Assembly (NCBI RefSeq): GCF_902833045.1
Contig: NZ_CADFDU010000002.1
Coordinates: 124,001 to 188,000 of the forward strand
Length of the DNA stretch: 64,000 nucleotides
Source of the DNA: Burkholderia sp. BCC0322
GTDB taxonomy: Bacteria; Pseudomonadota; Gammaproteobacteria; Burkholderiales; Burkholderiaceae
Direction of reading: 5' to 3'
Position 1 is the first letter of the stretch. The number at the start of each line of letters is the position of its first letter. The notes beneath the pieces were generated by a model. The model was not told the origin of the DNA. It did no database searches and saw nothing but the letters and a program-made list of their open reading frames with translations. This document shows, piece after piece, positions 18,107 to 26,607 of the stretch. The position numbers were made by a program, and so were the translations under genes.

Positions 18107-18442
18107 GTGAACGCAAAATACTTACCGCTCATCGCATTGACCGTGGCATTTTCTGCTCATGCAGCCGAATCTGCCCTCCAAAACGTGGGACAAAGCCAGA
18201 AACCCGCCGACCAGGTTGCGCAGTGCATCGCCAAGACCTGGGCCGACAAGTCACAGCAACAAGTGACATCGCAGTATGAACTCGCGAACGGCCTCGCCAT
18301 GGCCGTCTATGCGCCGGGCCAGCAGCCGCCGAATGGCGCCGCGGCCATCGTGCGCCCGGCCAACGCCGCCAATGCGAAGACCTGGGTGGGTTTCCGCGGT
18401 GGCGATGCATCGTCGGCCGGCGACATCAACGCCTGCCTGTAA
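18107..18442 (+). CDS. Small secreted protein of unknown function
   Basis: A 111-residue protein starting with GTG behind a strong GAGGGAGA ribosome site. A Sec signal peptide covers about residues 1-19 (cleavage after SAHA). The mature part of about 90 residues has two cysteines, one in QVAQCIAKTWADK and one in the C-terminal DINACL, which could form a disulfide. Several short conserved-looking hydrophobic stretches are present. I do not recognise the family. It is monocistronic, ending in a textbook terminator. Confidence 0.75.
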   Translation: MNAKYLPLIALTVAFSAHAAESALQNVGQSQKPADQVAQCIAKTWADKSQQQVTSQYELANGLAMAVYAPGQQPPNGAAAIVRPANAANAKTWVGFRGGDASSAGDINACL

Positions 18443-18488
18443 CGAGAACAGGCGCTCCGGATGGCCTTGGCGCCATCCGCTTGCGACA

Positions 18489-18512
18489 AGCCCCGCTTCG
18501 GCGGGGCTTTTC
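18489..18512 (+). terminator. Rho-independent terminator
   Basis: AGCCCCGC-TTCG-GCGGGGCT is an 8-bp perfect stem with a UUCG tetraloop, followed by TTTTCTTTT. It lies between convergent genes and may serve both. Confidence 0.9.
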
Positions 18513-18531
18513 TTTTGCTGCGCGGGGCGTG

Positions 18532-18852
18532 TTACAGGTAGCTGCAGACGTAATCGAGCGTCTCGAGCACTTCGATGTCGAAGCGGCTCTTGCCCGGCAC
18601 CGAGAACGATTCGCCGGCGCCGTAGGTCTGCCATTCGCTGCTGCCGTCGAGCTTCACGCGGCACTTGCCGGCCTGCACTTCCATCAATTCGGGGGCGTCC
18701 GTGCCGAAGTTGAGCGCGCACGGCAGGATCACGCCGAGCGTCTTGCGCGTGCCGTCCGGGAAGAGCACGGTATGCGACACGCACTTGCCGTCGAAATAGA
18801 CGTTCGCGCGCTTGACGACCGATACGTTGTCGAATTGGGTTGCACTGGTCAT
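18532..18852 (-). CDS. ppnP: Pyrimidine/purine nucleoside phosphorylase
   Basis: A 106-residue single-domain cupin of the PpnP (YaiE/DUF1255) family, matching the family's usual length of about 95-105. Typical stretches are [38 protein letters not shown], and the C-terminal [18 protein letters not shown]. It splits a broad range of nucleosides with phosphate into base and ribose-1-phosphate in the cytoplasm. The start at 18852 ([19 protein letters not shown]) fits the family; upstream in-frame sequence does not. It stands alone. Confidence 0.92.
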
Positions 18853-19061
18853 GAAATGCCTCTGATTGCTGGATGCCGGATGGCGATGTTGTTGGAGGCC
18901 GGCCGGAGCGGCGGGCCGGCCGCTATGATACCGGCTCGCGCGGCATGCGCCGCAATGGCGTGCTCGCTGCGCAAGCCGCATGCCCGCCAGACGACGGCAA
19001 TGCCGCACGTCAAATCATCAGGATACCGATGCAATGACGATTACGAACCGCAGGCACCGGT

Positions 19062-19964
19062 TCATCGCAGCCCCTTGCGTCGCGCGGAATCGCGCAGGCA
19101 ATCGAGCAGCATCGCCGCGGCAGGCGTCAGCGGGCTGTCGCGACGCGTGATGACCTGCACCGAGACGCCCGGCAGGCGCTCGCGGATCGGCAGCACCGCG
19201 AGCTGGTCGCGCGCCCACTCGCCCTGCAGCAGTTGCTCGGGCATCGACGCAATCAGGTCGCAACCGGTCATCAGGCTGTGCGCAAGCCCGAAGCTCGGGC
19301 ATTCGACGACGCGCGCGGGCACCGGCAGCCCGTAGGCGACGAACGAATTGAACAGCACCTGCGTCGAGCTTTCCGGCGACGGGTTCATCAGCCAGTCGGC
19401 CTCGACGAGATCGGCGAGCGACGTGGCCGACGCGAGCGGATGCCCCTTGCGGGCGACGATCAGCGAACGGCTCGCATAGAGTTCCGCGTGATCGAATTCG
19501 GCTGCCAGCAGTTCGGGCACGACGACGGCCACCGCGAAATCGAGCGAGCCGTCGTGCAGGCGCGGCAACGCGACGCCGGGAAACCCCTCGATCAGGTTGA
19601 CGCGCGCCACCGGGAAGCGGCGCCGGAACGCGCGAAACGCATCGGGCAGGATCGTCACCGCGGCGGCCGGCGTGATCGCCGCCGCGACGGCGCCCGTCAT
19701 CGCGCCCTGCGCCTGCTCGATGTCGTCGCGGGCGCGCTGCATTTCCGCGACGATCAGCCGTGCGCGCACCTGCAACTGCTGGCCGAACGCGGTGAGTTGC
19801 ACGCCGCGCGCGGTGCGCACGACGAGCGATACGCCGAGTGCGATCTCCAGTTCCTTGACCGCCTTCGTCAGCGCTGCCGGCGACACGTTCAAGCGCCGCG
19901 CGGCCGCGCGAATGCTCCCCTCTTCCGCGACGGTGACGAACGCTTTCAGCTGATGGTATTTCAT
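19062..19964 (-). CDS. LysR-type transcriptional regulator
   Basis: A 300-residue LysR protein of the YKHQLKAFVTVAEEGS type (KYHQLKAFVTVAEEGSIRAA, then SPAALTKAVKELE as recognition helix). The rest is a substrate-binding domain. It is divergent from the M20 amidohydrolase gene with about 180 bp of shared upstream DNA, so it is the likely activator of the hydrolase and transporter pair. Confidence 0.92.
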   Translation of the reverse strand: MKYHQLKAFVTVAEEGSIRAAARRLNVSPAALTKAVKELEIALGVSLVVRTARGVQLTAFGQQLQVRARLIVAEMQRARDDIEQAQGAMTGAVAAAITPAAAVTILPDAFRAFRRRFPVARVNLIEGFPGVALPRLHDGSLDFAVAVVVPELLAAEFDHAELYASRSLIVARKGHPLASATSLADLVEADWLMNPSPESSTQVLFNSFVAYGLPVPARVVECPSFGLAHSLMTGCDLIASMPEQLLQGEWARDQLAVLPIRERLPGVSVQVITRRDSPLTPAAAMLLDCLRDSARRKGLR

Positions 19965-20146
19965 GGCGGCGAGACGTGATCCGTGGAAACCCTGTGCTGC
20001 GCGGCAGAAGTCGGCTCAGGGTATTCCCGAGCGGCAACCGGTGGTGAGCACCAAAGCAATTTATCAGCTTCTGGTAGACAAAAGAAATTTATATGCTTGC
20101 TCGTCATATGTGCGTCAAACGCTCCACCTGCCCCACAGGAGACACC

Positions 20147-21331
20147 ATGCTGCAAGCCGTGAACCCCGTCATCCCCGGTATCGCCGCGATCGCACCCGAG
20201 CTGGTCGAAGTGCGCCGCCGCATCCACGCACACCCCGAGCTCGCGTTCGAGGAAACGCTCACGAGCGATCTCGTCGCGAAGCTGCTCACCGGCTGGGGCT
20301 ATGAAGTGCATCGCGGCATCGGCAAGACGGGCGTCGTCGGCGTGCTGCGCGAAGGGCAAGGTACGCGCACGGTCGGGCTGCGCGCCGACATGGATGCATT
20401 GCCGCTCGCGGAAGCCACGGGCCTGCCGTACGCGAGCCGCCATGCGAACAAGATGCATGCATGCGGCCACGACGGCCACACCGCGATGCTGCTGTGCGCG
20501 GCGCGCCACCTCGCGGCCACGCGCCAGTTCTCCGGCACGCTGAACCTGATCTTCCAGCCGGCCGAGGAAAACTTCGGCGGTGCGAAGGCGATGATGGACG
20601 ACGGCCTGTTCGACCGCTTTCCGTGCGACGCGATCTTCGCGATCCACAACATGCCGGGCCGCGCGGCCGGCGACATGGCCTTCCGCACCGGCGCCGCGAT
20701 GGCGTCTGCCGACCGCGTGACGATCACGCTGCGCGGCGTCGGCGGCCACGGCGCGATGCCGCACTTCGCGCGCGATCCGATGTCGGCCGCGGGCAGCATC
20801 ATGGTTGCACTGCAGACGATCGTCGCGCGCGAGGTCGATGCGCAGCATGCGGCCGTCATCACGGTCGGCAGCGTGCAAGCCGGCGAGACCTTCAACATCA
20901 TTCCCGAAACCGTCACGATGAAACTGTCGGTGCGCGCGCTCAACGCCGACGTGCGCGCGCTGCTCGCGCGCCGCATCGAAGCGCTCGCGAAAGGCCAGGC
21001 GGAAAGCTTCGGCGTCACGGCGGAAGTCGACTATGACTACGGCTACCCGGTGCTCGTCAATCACGCGGAGCCGACTGAATTCGCGGCCGACATCGCGCGC
21101 CGGATGCTCGGCGCCGAACGCGTCGAAGCCGACGCGGCGCCGCTGATGGGCAGCGAGGATTTCGCGTTCATGCTCGAAGCACGCCCCGGCTGCTACGCGT
21201 TCATCGGCAACGGGATCGGCAGCAAGGGCGGCTGCATGGTGCACAACCCCGGCTACGACTTCAACGACGACATTCTTGCGATCGGCGCGAGCTACTGGGT
21301 TCGCATCGCCGAAGCCTGGCTCGCGGCCTGA
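20147..21331 (+). CDS. M20D family amidohydrolase (hippurate hydrolase-like)
   Basis: A 394-residue metallopeptidase-fold enzyme. The motifs RRRIHAHPELAFEE, GLRADMDALPL, HACGHDGHTAML, FQPAEENFGGA and the dimerisation-domain GGHGAMPH are all present, as is MGSEDFAF near the C-terminus. The cysteine and histidines of the dinuclear metal site are intact. Family members cleave N-acyl amino acids such as hippurate or N-acetyl amino acids. The start at 20147 follows AGGAGA at ideal spacing. An MHS transporter begins 44 bp downstream, and a divergent LysR gene lies upstream. Together these suggest uptake and hydrolysis of an acylated amino acid. Confidence 0.9.
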   Translation: MLQAVNPVIPGIAAIAPELVEVRRRIHAHPELAFEETLTSDLVAKLLTGWGYEVHRGIGKTGVVGVLREGQGTRTVGLRADMDALPLAEATGLPYASRHANKMHACGHDGHTAMLLCAARHLAATRQFSGTLNLIFQPAEENFGGAKAMMDDGLFDRFPCDAIFAIHNMPGRAAGDMAFRTGAAMASADRVTITLRGVGGHGAMPHFARDPMSAAGSIMVALQTIVAREVDAQHAAVITVGSVQAGETFNIIPETVTMKLSVRALNADVRALLARRIEALAKGQAESFGVTAEVDYDYGYPVLVNHAEPTEFAADIARRMLGAERVEADAAPLMGSEDFAFMLEARPGCYAFIGNGIGSKGGCMVHNPGYDFNDDILAIGASYWVRIAEAWLAA

Positions 21332-21375
21332 CGGCCCTTCATCCCATCGTTTCGCGCCCACCCGGGGAGTCCCAC

Positions 21376-22695
21376 ATGGAAACGTCCGCCCTTTCGCTCG
21401 CCGGCACGCCGGTCGATGCACGCGCCGCCGCGAAGAAACGCCGGCTGATCGCGGCCGCCGCCGTCGGCAACGCGCTCGAGTTCTACGACTTCACGGTCTA
21501 CAGCTTTTTCGCGATCCTGATCGGCAAGCTGTTCTTTCCCGTGCATTCGTCGTTCGGGCAATTGATGCTTGCGGTTGCGAGCTTCGGCGTCGGCTTCGTC
21601 ACGCGCCCGCTCGGCGGGCTCGTGATCGGCATGTATGCCGACCGTGCCGGCCGCAAGAAGGCGATGATCCTCACGCTGCTGCTGATGGCGCTCGGCACCG
21701 CGACGATCGCGGTGGCACCGACCTTCGCACAGATCGGCCTCGCCGCACCGCTGCTGCTCGTGCTCGCGCGCCTGCTGCAAGGGTTCGCGTCGGGCGGCGA
21801 AGTCGGCGCATCGACGACGCTGCTGCTCGAACAGGCGCCGCAGCATCGGCGCGGCTTCTATGCGTCGTTCCAGTTCTCGAGCCAGGGGCTCGCCGCGCTC
21901 GCCGGTGCGCTGACCGGCGTCGCGCTCACGTCGACGCTGAACGCCGCGCAGCTCGAAAGCTGGGGCTGGCGCGTGCCGTTCATCATCGGCACGCTGTTCG
22001 TGCCGCTCGGCTATTGGCTGCGCAAGACCGTCGAGGAAGTGCCGGCCGCCGCACCCGCTGCCGCACACGACGAACCGGTCGCGTCGCTGCCGCTCGCGGA
22101 CGTGCTGCGCCATCACGGGAAGGCCGTGTTCGCCGGTCTCGGCGTGACGATCGGCGGCACGTCGATCCATTACATCATCGTGTTCTACATGGCGATCTAC
22201 GGCGTGCAGGTGCTGCACCTGCCCACCTGGCTGTCGATGACGGCCGGCTGCGTCGCCGGCGCGATCCTGATGCTCGTGACGCCGATCGGCGGCCACCTGT
22301 CCGATATCTACGGGCGCAACCGGATCGTCTGGTGGACGCGCATCGTGCTGATGGCCGCGATCTACCCGGCGTTCATCGCGCTGAACCGCTGGCCCGGCGC
22401 CGCGTCGTTGCTGTCGATCATCGCCGCGTTGTCGATCGTGCATGCGATCAACATCGGCGCGACGGGCGCGATGCTCGGCGAACTGTTCCCGCGCGCGGTG
22501 CGCGCGACCGGCGGCGCGCTCGTGTACAGCGTCGGCGTCGCGATCTTCGGCGGCTTCGCGCAGTTCTTCGTTACCTGGCTGATCGCGGCGACCGGCAATC
22601 CGAATGCGCCTGCGTGGTATGCGATCGGGTGCGGCGCGATGACGCTGCTCGCCGTGCGCTGCATGGATGAAAAGGCCGGGAAGGCGCTGGACTGA
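21376..22695 (+). CDS. MFS transporter, metabolite:H+ symporter (MHS) family
   Basis: A 439-residue transporter with twelve helices. The sequence AAAVGNALEFYDFTVYSFFA at the start of helix 1, GGLVIGMYADRAGRKKAM between helices 2 and 3, and LARLLQGFASGGEVG are diagnostic for the MHS group, which carries citrate, proline/betaine, shikimate and other organic acids with protons. It is 44 bp downstream of the M20 amidohydrolase and probably cotranscribed, so its substrate is likely the N-acyl compound that the enzyme hydrolyses or a product of it. Confidence 0.9.
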   Translation: METSALSLAGTPVDARAAAKKRRLIAAAAVGNALEFYDFTVYSFFAILIGKLFFPVHSSFGQLMLAVASFGVGFVTRPLGGLVIGMYADRAGRKKAMILTLLLMALGTATIAVAPTFAQIGLAAPLLLVLARLLQGFASGGEVGASTTLLLEQAPQHRRGFYASFQFSSQGLAALAGALTGVALTSTLNAAQLESWGWRVPFIIGTLFVPLGYWLRKTVEEVPAAAPAAAHDEPVASLPLADVLRHHGKAVFAGLGVTIGGTSIHYIIVFYMAIYGVQVLHLPTWLSMTAGCVAGAILMLVTPIGGHLSDIYGRNRIVWWTRIVLMAAIYPAFIALNRWPGAASLLSIIAALSIVHAINIGATGAMLGELFPRAVRATGGALVYSVGVAIFGGFAQFFVTWLIAATGNPNAPAWYAIGCGAMTLLAVRCMDEKAGKALD

Positions 22696-22705
22696 CGGGT
22701 GGCCG

Positions 22706-22747
22706 ATGCACGATGCGCGATTGACGTGATGCGCGCGCATCGTGCAT
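22706..22747 (+). terminator. Hairpin after MHS transporter gene
   Basis: A perfect 14-bp stem, ATGCACGATGCGCG / CGCGCATCGTGCAT, with a 14-base loop begins 10 bases after the transporter stop. No T-run follows. It may terminate the amidohydrolase operon or stabilise the transcript end. Confidence 0.55.
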
Positions 22748-22756
22748 GATCGCTGC

Positions 22757-22843
22757 ATGCGCCACATCACGACCACCACCTCGACCACGACGCGCACGAT
22801 CGCCTTCGGCGGGCTCGTGCGGCAAGTGCGCGCAAGGTCGTAG
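22757..22843 (+). CDS. Candidate threonine-rich leader peptide (28 codons)
   Basis: Reading from the ATG at 22757 gives 28 codons with eight threonines clustered at residues 5-14 (MRHITTTTSTTTRTI), then a short basic tail and TAG. A G+C-rich hairpin (22858-22882) follows 14 bases later and the cysteine hydrolase starts 82 bases after the stop. The composition strongly recalls the enterobacterial thr operon leader peptide, where runs of Thr and Ile codons sense charged tRNA. No good ribosome site precedes the ATG, and the neighbour is not a threonine gene, so function is uncertain. Confidence 0.4.
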   Translation: MRHITTTTSTTTRTIAFGGLVRQVRARS

Positions 22844-22857
22844 CGCGATCCCTCACA

Positions 22858-22882
22858 GGCCCCGCCGGTTCCGGACGGGGTC
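22858..22882 (+). terminator. Terminator/attenuator-like hairpin before cysteine hydrolase
   Basis: GGCCCCG pairs with CGGGGTC (one G-T pair), extended inward past one mismatch, followed by TTGTCGTTTC. It lies between the Thr-rich short ORF and the hydrolase, where an attenuator would sit. Confidence 0.55.
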
Positions 22883-22924
22883 TTGTCGTTTCTCCGTCCG
22901 CATCGGTCACTCAGGAGAAACGCC

Positions 22925-23467
22925 ATGCCCGAAGTCTCTTCCCCGAAACGCGCACTGCTCGTCGTCGACATGCAGGTTGGCCTGTTTCACGGCCCCGAGC
23001 GTCCGTACGACGGCGAACGCGTGCTCGCGAACATCAACCGGTTGATCGGTCGAGCGCATGAATCCGGTGCGCCGGTATTCGCGGTGCGTCACACCGGGCC
23101 CGCCGGTTCGCCGATCGCACCCGGTACGCCGTTGACTGCGCTGGTACCGGAACTCGCGATCGATACCGCGCACGACATCGTGTTCGACAAGGCGCAGCCG
23201 AGTTGCTTCGCGGGCACGCAACTGGCCGGATGGTTGCGCGAGGCCGGCATCGGCGAGATCGTCATCACAGGAATGAAAACCCAGTACTGTATCGACACGG
23301 TGTGCCGCGCGGCTGCCGAGCATGGTTTTCGCGCGGTGCTCGTGACTGACGCGCACACCTGCATGGATACGCCAGAACTGCCGGCCGAGCGGATCGTCGC
23401 GCATCACAATGCGACGCTTGGTGGGCCGTTTGCAACGCTGACGACGACCGATACCTGCATGTTCTGA
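22925..23467 (+). CDS. Cysteine hydrolase, isochorismatase-like family
   Basis: A 180-residue alpha/beta hydrolase of the isochorismatase/nicotinamidase superfamily. The catalytic triad is visible as Asp15 (ALLVVDMQVG), Lys89 (IVFDKAQPS) and Cys122 (TGMKTQYCIDTVCRAA). It therefore belongs to the active amidase branch, which hydrolyses amides such as nicotinamide, N-carbamoylsarcosine or peroxyureidoacrylate. The exact substrate is unknown. The start at 22925 follows AGGAGAA. Upstream are a hairpin and a threonine-rich short ORF that may regulate it. It is convergent with the porin gene, with a shared hairpin between them. Confidence 0.88.
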   Translation: MPEVSSPKRALLVVDMQVGLFHGPERPYDGERVLANINRLIGRAHESGAPVFAVRHTGPAGSPIAPGTPLTALVPELAIDTAHDIVFDKAQPSCFAGTQLAGWLREAGIGEIVITGMKTQYCIDTVCRAAAEHGFRAVLVTDAHTCMDTPELPAERIVAHHNATLGGPFATLTTTDTCMF

Positions 23468-23496
23468 TCGATACCGATCACACGCCGTAAACGCAA

Positions 23497-23527
23497 CAAC
23501 GCACGGGTGGTCACTGCCCGTGCGTTG
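23497..23527. terminator. Bidirectional hairpin between hydrolase and porin genes
   Basis: An 11-bp perfect stem CAACGCACGGG / CCCGTGCGTTG with a 9-base loop. On the minus strand it is followed by a T-richer stretch (TTGCGTTT), so it best serves the porin gene. Confidence 0.75.
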
Positions 23528-23552
23528 GGTGCAAGCCGCGTCGCCGCGTTAC

Positions 23553-24659
23553 TCAGAACGTATGCATCATCCCCACATACGCCCCCGTCTGCGACTCGCC
23601 CGTCATCGGGCTCGTGCCCGACGTCGCATCACGCGGCGTCGCGAGCAGCGAGAAGTTCGAATTCCCGCCGTTGCGCGCATACGCGACCGTGCCATACAGA
23701 AACGTGCGCTTCGACAGGTTGTACGTCGTGCCGAGCACATACATGATCGCGTGCCCCGACGGATCGTGCGACGCATCGCCGCCGCCGTCACCCACCTTCA
23801 CGTAATACCCGCCGCCCGTCACGGCCCACTGCGGCGTCGCGGTGTAGGTCGCGCCGAGCCAGTAGTGATCGGCGCGATCGGCCACGCCGGCCGGGCTGTC
23901 CGGCGCCTGGTAGTGCGTATACGCGCCCTGGATCTTGAACTTCGACACCTTCACGTTCGCGCCGACGAAATATTCGCGCGACGCGGTGAAGATGTTGCTG
24001 AACTTGCCGTTGCTGTCGCGCAGTTCGTCGTAGATGCCGCGCACGTCGAGCAGCGGCGAGTGGTACGAGATCATGATCCCGTCCGAGCGGCCGAAATCGT
24101 CGGCCGCACCGTAGTTGAAGCCGCGTGACTGGTTGCCGAACGCGTATTGCGCCTGCACGTCGAAACCGCCGATCACCGGGCTGTGATACTCGATGTTGTT
24201 GCTGGTCTGCTGCCAGTTGCGGCCGCGCACGAGCGAGGCCGACGAAAACGCCTGCTGCACGAACGGGTCGAATTCCCACACGCCGTCGCTGTCGATGAAC
24301 AGGTTGCGGCCGGCCTGCAGCTGGCCCCACGTGTCGCTCTTCAGCCCGACATACGCGCGCCGCGACCACATGCGACCGCCGCCCGTCTGGCCGTTCATCA
24401 CCTGGAACGCGGTTTCCAGGTCGAAGACCGTCGACAGGCCGCCGCCGAGATCCTCGATGCCCTTCAGCCCGAACATGCTGGTGCCCCAGTCGCCGCTTTC
24501 GGCGCTCCAGCGGGTCCCGCTGCCGCCGTTCGGCTTCGCGATGTGGTTCAGGTATTCGATGCCGCCGTCGACGCGGCCGTACAGCGTCACGCTCGTCTGT
24601 GCAAAACCGGCCGCCGGCGTGGCGGCCGCGATCAGCCATGCGAAATGTTTGAGTCGCAA
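23553..24659 (-). CDS. Gram-negative outer membrane porin (OmpC-like)
   Basis: A 368-residue trimeric porin. A Sec signal covers about residues 1-20 (cleaved before QTSVTLYGRVDGG). The mature start SVTLYGRVDGGIEY, the GLKGIEDLGGGLSTVFDLE strand, and RRAYVGLKSDTWGQLQAGR are standard for betaproteobacterial porins. The chain ends in phenylalanine, as required for outer-membrane assembly. It opens with TTG behind a GAGGGGG ribosome site. It forms a diffusion pore for small solutes. It sits 63 bp downstream of the DoxX gene and close to the glucose dehydrogenase operon, so a part in periplasmic sugar oxidation by supplying substrate is possible but inferred. Confidence 0.92.
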   Translation of the reverse strand: MRLKHFAWLIAAATPAAGFAQTSVTLYGRVDGGIEYLNHIAKPNGGSGTRWSAESGDWGTSMFGLKGIEDLGGGLSTVFDLETAFQVMNGQTGGGRMWSRRAYVGLKSDTWGQLQAGRNLFIDSDGVWEFDPFVQQAFSSASLVRGRNWQQTSNNIEYHSPVIGGFDVQAQYAFGNQSRGFNYGAADDFGRSDGIMISYHSPLLDVRGIYDELRDSNGKFSNIFTASREYFVGANVKVSKFKIQGAYTHYQAPDSPAGVADRADHYWLGATYTATPQWAVTGGGYYVKVGDGGGDASHDPSGHAIMYVLGTTYNLSKRTFLYGTVAYARNGGNSNFSLLATPRDATSGTSPMTGESQTGAYVGMMHTF

Positions 24660-24722
24660 AATGAAGCCCCCTCGGAGTCTCGACCTACCAGCGCGTGCCC
24701 CATGCGCGCGCCGCGGGTCCGT

Positions 24723-25142
24723 TTATCCGCGATCGATCGAAAAACGCCCGGGACCTGCCGCGCAAAGTGCGAACAGGCCGCCGGCGATCGCGATGTTCTT
24801 GTAGAAATGAATCATGTTGTTGATCTGCTCACCGCCCGTCATATTCCAGAAGTGGTGGCCGATGATGCCGGTGCCGATCGTATAGAGCGCCAGCAGCAGC
24901 GCGAGCGCGCGCGTCTGGAAGCCGACCAGGATCGCGATCCCGACGAACAGCTCCATCACGACGGAGATCGCGGCGGACATGATCGGCGCGGGCGCGCCTT
25001 CCGAACCCATGAACGCGATGGTACCGGGGAAGTCGGCGATCTTCTTCCAGCCGAACATGATGAACAGGATCACGAGCAGGATCCGGGCAAGCAGCAGCAG
25101 CACATCGCGCTGGGACGCGAGAAACGGTTGATTCGGTGTCAT
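24723..25142 (-). CDS. DoxX family inner membrane protein
   Basis: A 139-residue protein with four hydrophobic segments, matching the DoxX family in length and sequence (LLLLARILLVILFIMFGWKKI, then ISVVMELFVGIAILVGF and GHHFWNM). DoxX proteins resemble a subunit of thiosulfate:quinone oxidoreductase but most, like this, have unknown roles, and some are linked to oxidative stress. It lies between the glucose dehydrogenase operon and a porin gene on the same strand, separated from the former by a terminator-like hairpin. Confidence 0.88.
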   Translation of the reverse strand: MTPNQPFLASQRDVLLLLARILLVILFIMFGWKKIADFPGTIAFMGSEGAPAPIMSAAISVVMELFVGIAILVGFQTRALALLLALYTIGTGIIGHHFWNMTGGEQINNMIHFYKNIAIAGGLFALCAAGPGRFSIDRG

Positions 25143-25213
25143 GGTGTCGATCAACGAAAGCGATGCGTGTAGCGGGAACCCGCCCCGCGCACCGGATTGC
25201 GAATGAACCAGGA

Positions 25214-25236
25214 CGGGCGGCCGCCTGCGCCGCCCG
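25214..25236 (-). terminator. Terminator-like hairpin after glucose dehydrogenase operon
   Basis: CGGGCGGC and GCCGCCCG form an 8-bp stem with a 7-base loop, 91 bases after the cytochrome subunit stop on the minus strand. The T-tract is poor. Confidence 0.5.
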
Positions 25237-25327
25237 CCCCGCTCTGCAACAACCGGCATCGGGCAACAACCCGATGTGCTGTGCTCCTCCTCTTGTCAGT
25301 TATCGCCCTGCTTCGTCACACGCCGCG

Positions 25328-26605
25328 TCAACGCAGCTTCGCGACGTCCTGCTCGGTCACTTTCGCGGCCGGATTGCCGAATTGCCCGGTCACGTAGTTC
25401 GTCAGCGCGGCGATCTGTGCATCCGACAGCTCGTGGCGGAACGCGGGCATCCCGACATCCTCGCTACCGGCCTTGCGCTGCACGCCGTTCAGGATCACCT
25501 GCACGAGGTTGACCGGATTCGGCGCGCCGACCGTCGAGTTGTGGAACAGCGGCGGGTAATAGCCGTCCGGCGTGCCCTTGCCCTGCATCTGGTGGCAGGT
25601 CGCGCAGTTGCCGAGATAGAGCCGCGCCGGATCGATGCCCGACGACGCGAGCGCGACGCCGCGCAGCGTCAGCCCGTCCTCGGCCGGCTTGCCCCACGAC
25701 GAGCGCGACTGCTTCGCATCGCCGCTGGCGACTGCCGGCACCGTGCGAATGTACGTCGAGATCGCGCCGATATCGGCTTCCGTCATCTTCGAGAAGCTGT
25801 GCTCGATCGCCTCGGCCATCGGGCCGGCCGCCTGCGCGAGACCCGGCACGCTGCCGGTGCGCAGGTACTGGACGAGCTGCTGCTGCGTCCAGCCGCCGAT
25901 CCCCGCGTTGGCGTCGGACGTGATGTTGTAGCCATCCCAGCCCGCGAGCACCGAGCCCGACAGGAAGCTGCCGCCCGTCTCGTCGAGCGACTTCTCCTGC
26001 ATCGCGATGCCGCGCGGCGTGTGGCACGTGCTGCAGTGAGCAAGCCCCTGGACGAGATACGCGCCGCGGTTCCACTCGGCGCTCTGCGCCGGCTTCGGCT
26101 CGTACGCGCCGTCCTTCAGGAACAGCCAGTTCCAGATCTTCAGCGGCCAGCGCATGCTCAGCAGCGCGGGGATCTCGTTCTTCGGCGGCGTCTGCTTGAC
26201 CGGCTCGACGCCGTGCATGAAGTACGCGTACAACGCCTGTACGTCGTCGTCATTGATCTTCGCGTAAGACACGTACGGCATCGCAGGATACAGGTTGTCG
26301 CCGTTCTTCGACACCCCGTGGCGCACCGCGCGCTCGAAGTCCTCGGCCGACCAGTTGCCGATGCCCGTCTCGGGATCGGGCGTGATGTTGCTCGTGTAGA
26401 TCTTGCCGAGCATCGGGATCGGCATGCCGAGACCGCCCGCGAACGGCTTGCCGCCCTTCGCGGTGTGGCACGCCATGCAGTCGCCCGCGACCGCGAGATA
26501 TTCGCCGCGCTTGACCAGCGCCGGATCGGCCGCGTCGGCCGCGCGTGCGAGCCCCGGCAGCGCGAGGCAGCCGGCGAGGAGGAAGGTGAGAGTAGATTTC
26601 CGCAC
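25328..26605 (-). CDS. FAD-dependent glucose dehydrogenase, cytochrome c (beta) subunit
   Basis: A 425-residue triheme cytochrome c. A Sec signal is followed by three CxxCH heme sites: CMACH (about residues 43-47), CSTCH (191-195) and CATCH (334-338). This is the standard layout of the electron-transfer subunit of membrane GMC dehydrogenases. It accepts electrons from the flavoprotein and passes them to quinone or the terminal oxidases on the periplasmic face. The chosen start is a GTG at 26605, just 2 bases after the catalytic subunit stop, so the two are translationally coupled. It is the last gene of the gamma-alpha-beta operon. Confidence 0.93.
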   Translation of the reverse strand: MRKSTLTFLLAGCLALPGLARAADAADPALVKRGEYLAVAGDCMACHTAKGGKPFAGGLGMPIPMLGKIYTSNITPDPETGIGNWSAEDFERAVRHGVSKNGDNLYPAMPYVSYAKINDDDVQALYAYFMHGVEPVKQTPPKNEIPALLSMRWPLKIWNWLFLKDGAYEPKPAQSAEWNRGAYLVQGLAHCSTCHTPRGIAMQEKSLDETGGSFLSGSVLAGWDGYNITSDANAGIGGWTQQQLVQYLRTGSVPGLAQAAGPMAEAIEHSFSKMTEADIGAISTYIRTVPAVASGDAKQSRSSWGKPAEDGLTLRGVALASSGIDPARLYLGNCATCHQMQGKGTPDGYYPPLFHNSTVGAPNPVNLVQVILNGVQRKAGSEDVGMPAFRHELSDAQIAALTNYVTGQFGNPAAKVTEQDVAKLR

Positions 26606-26607
26606 GG

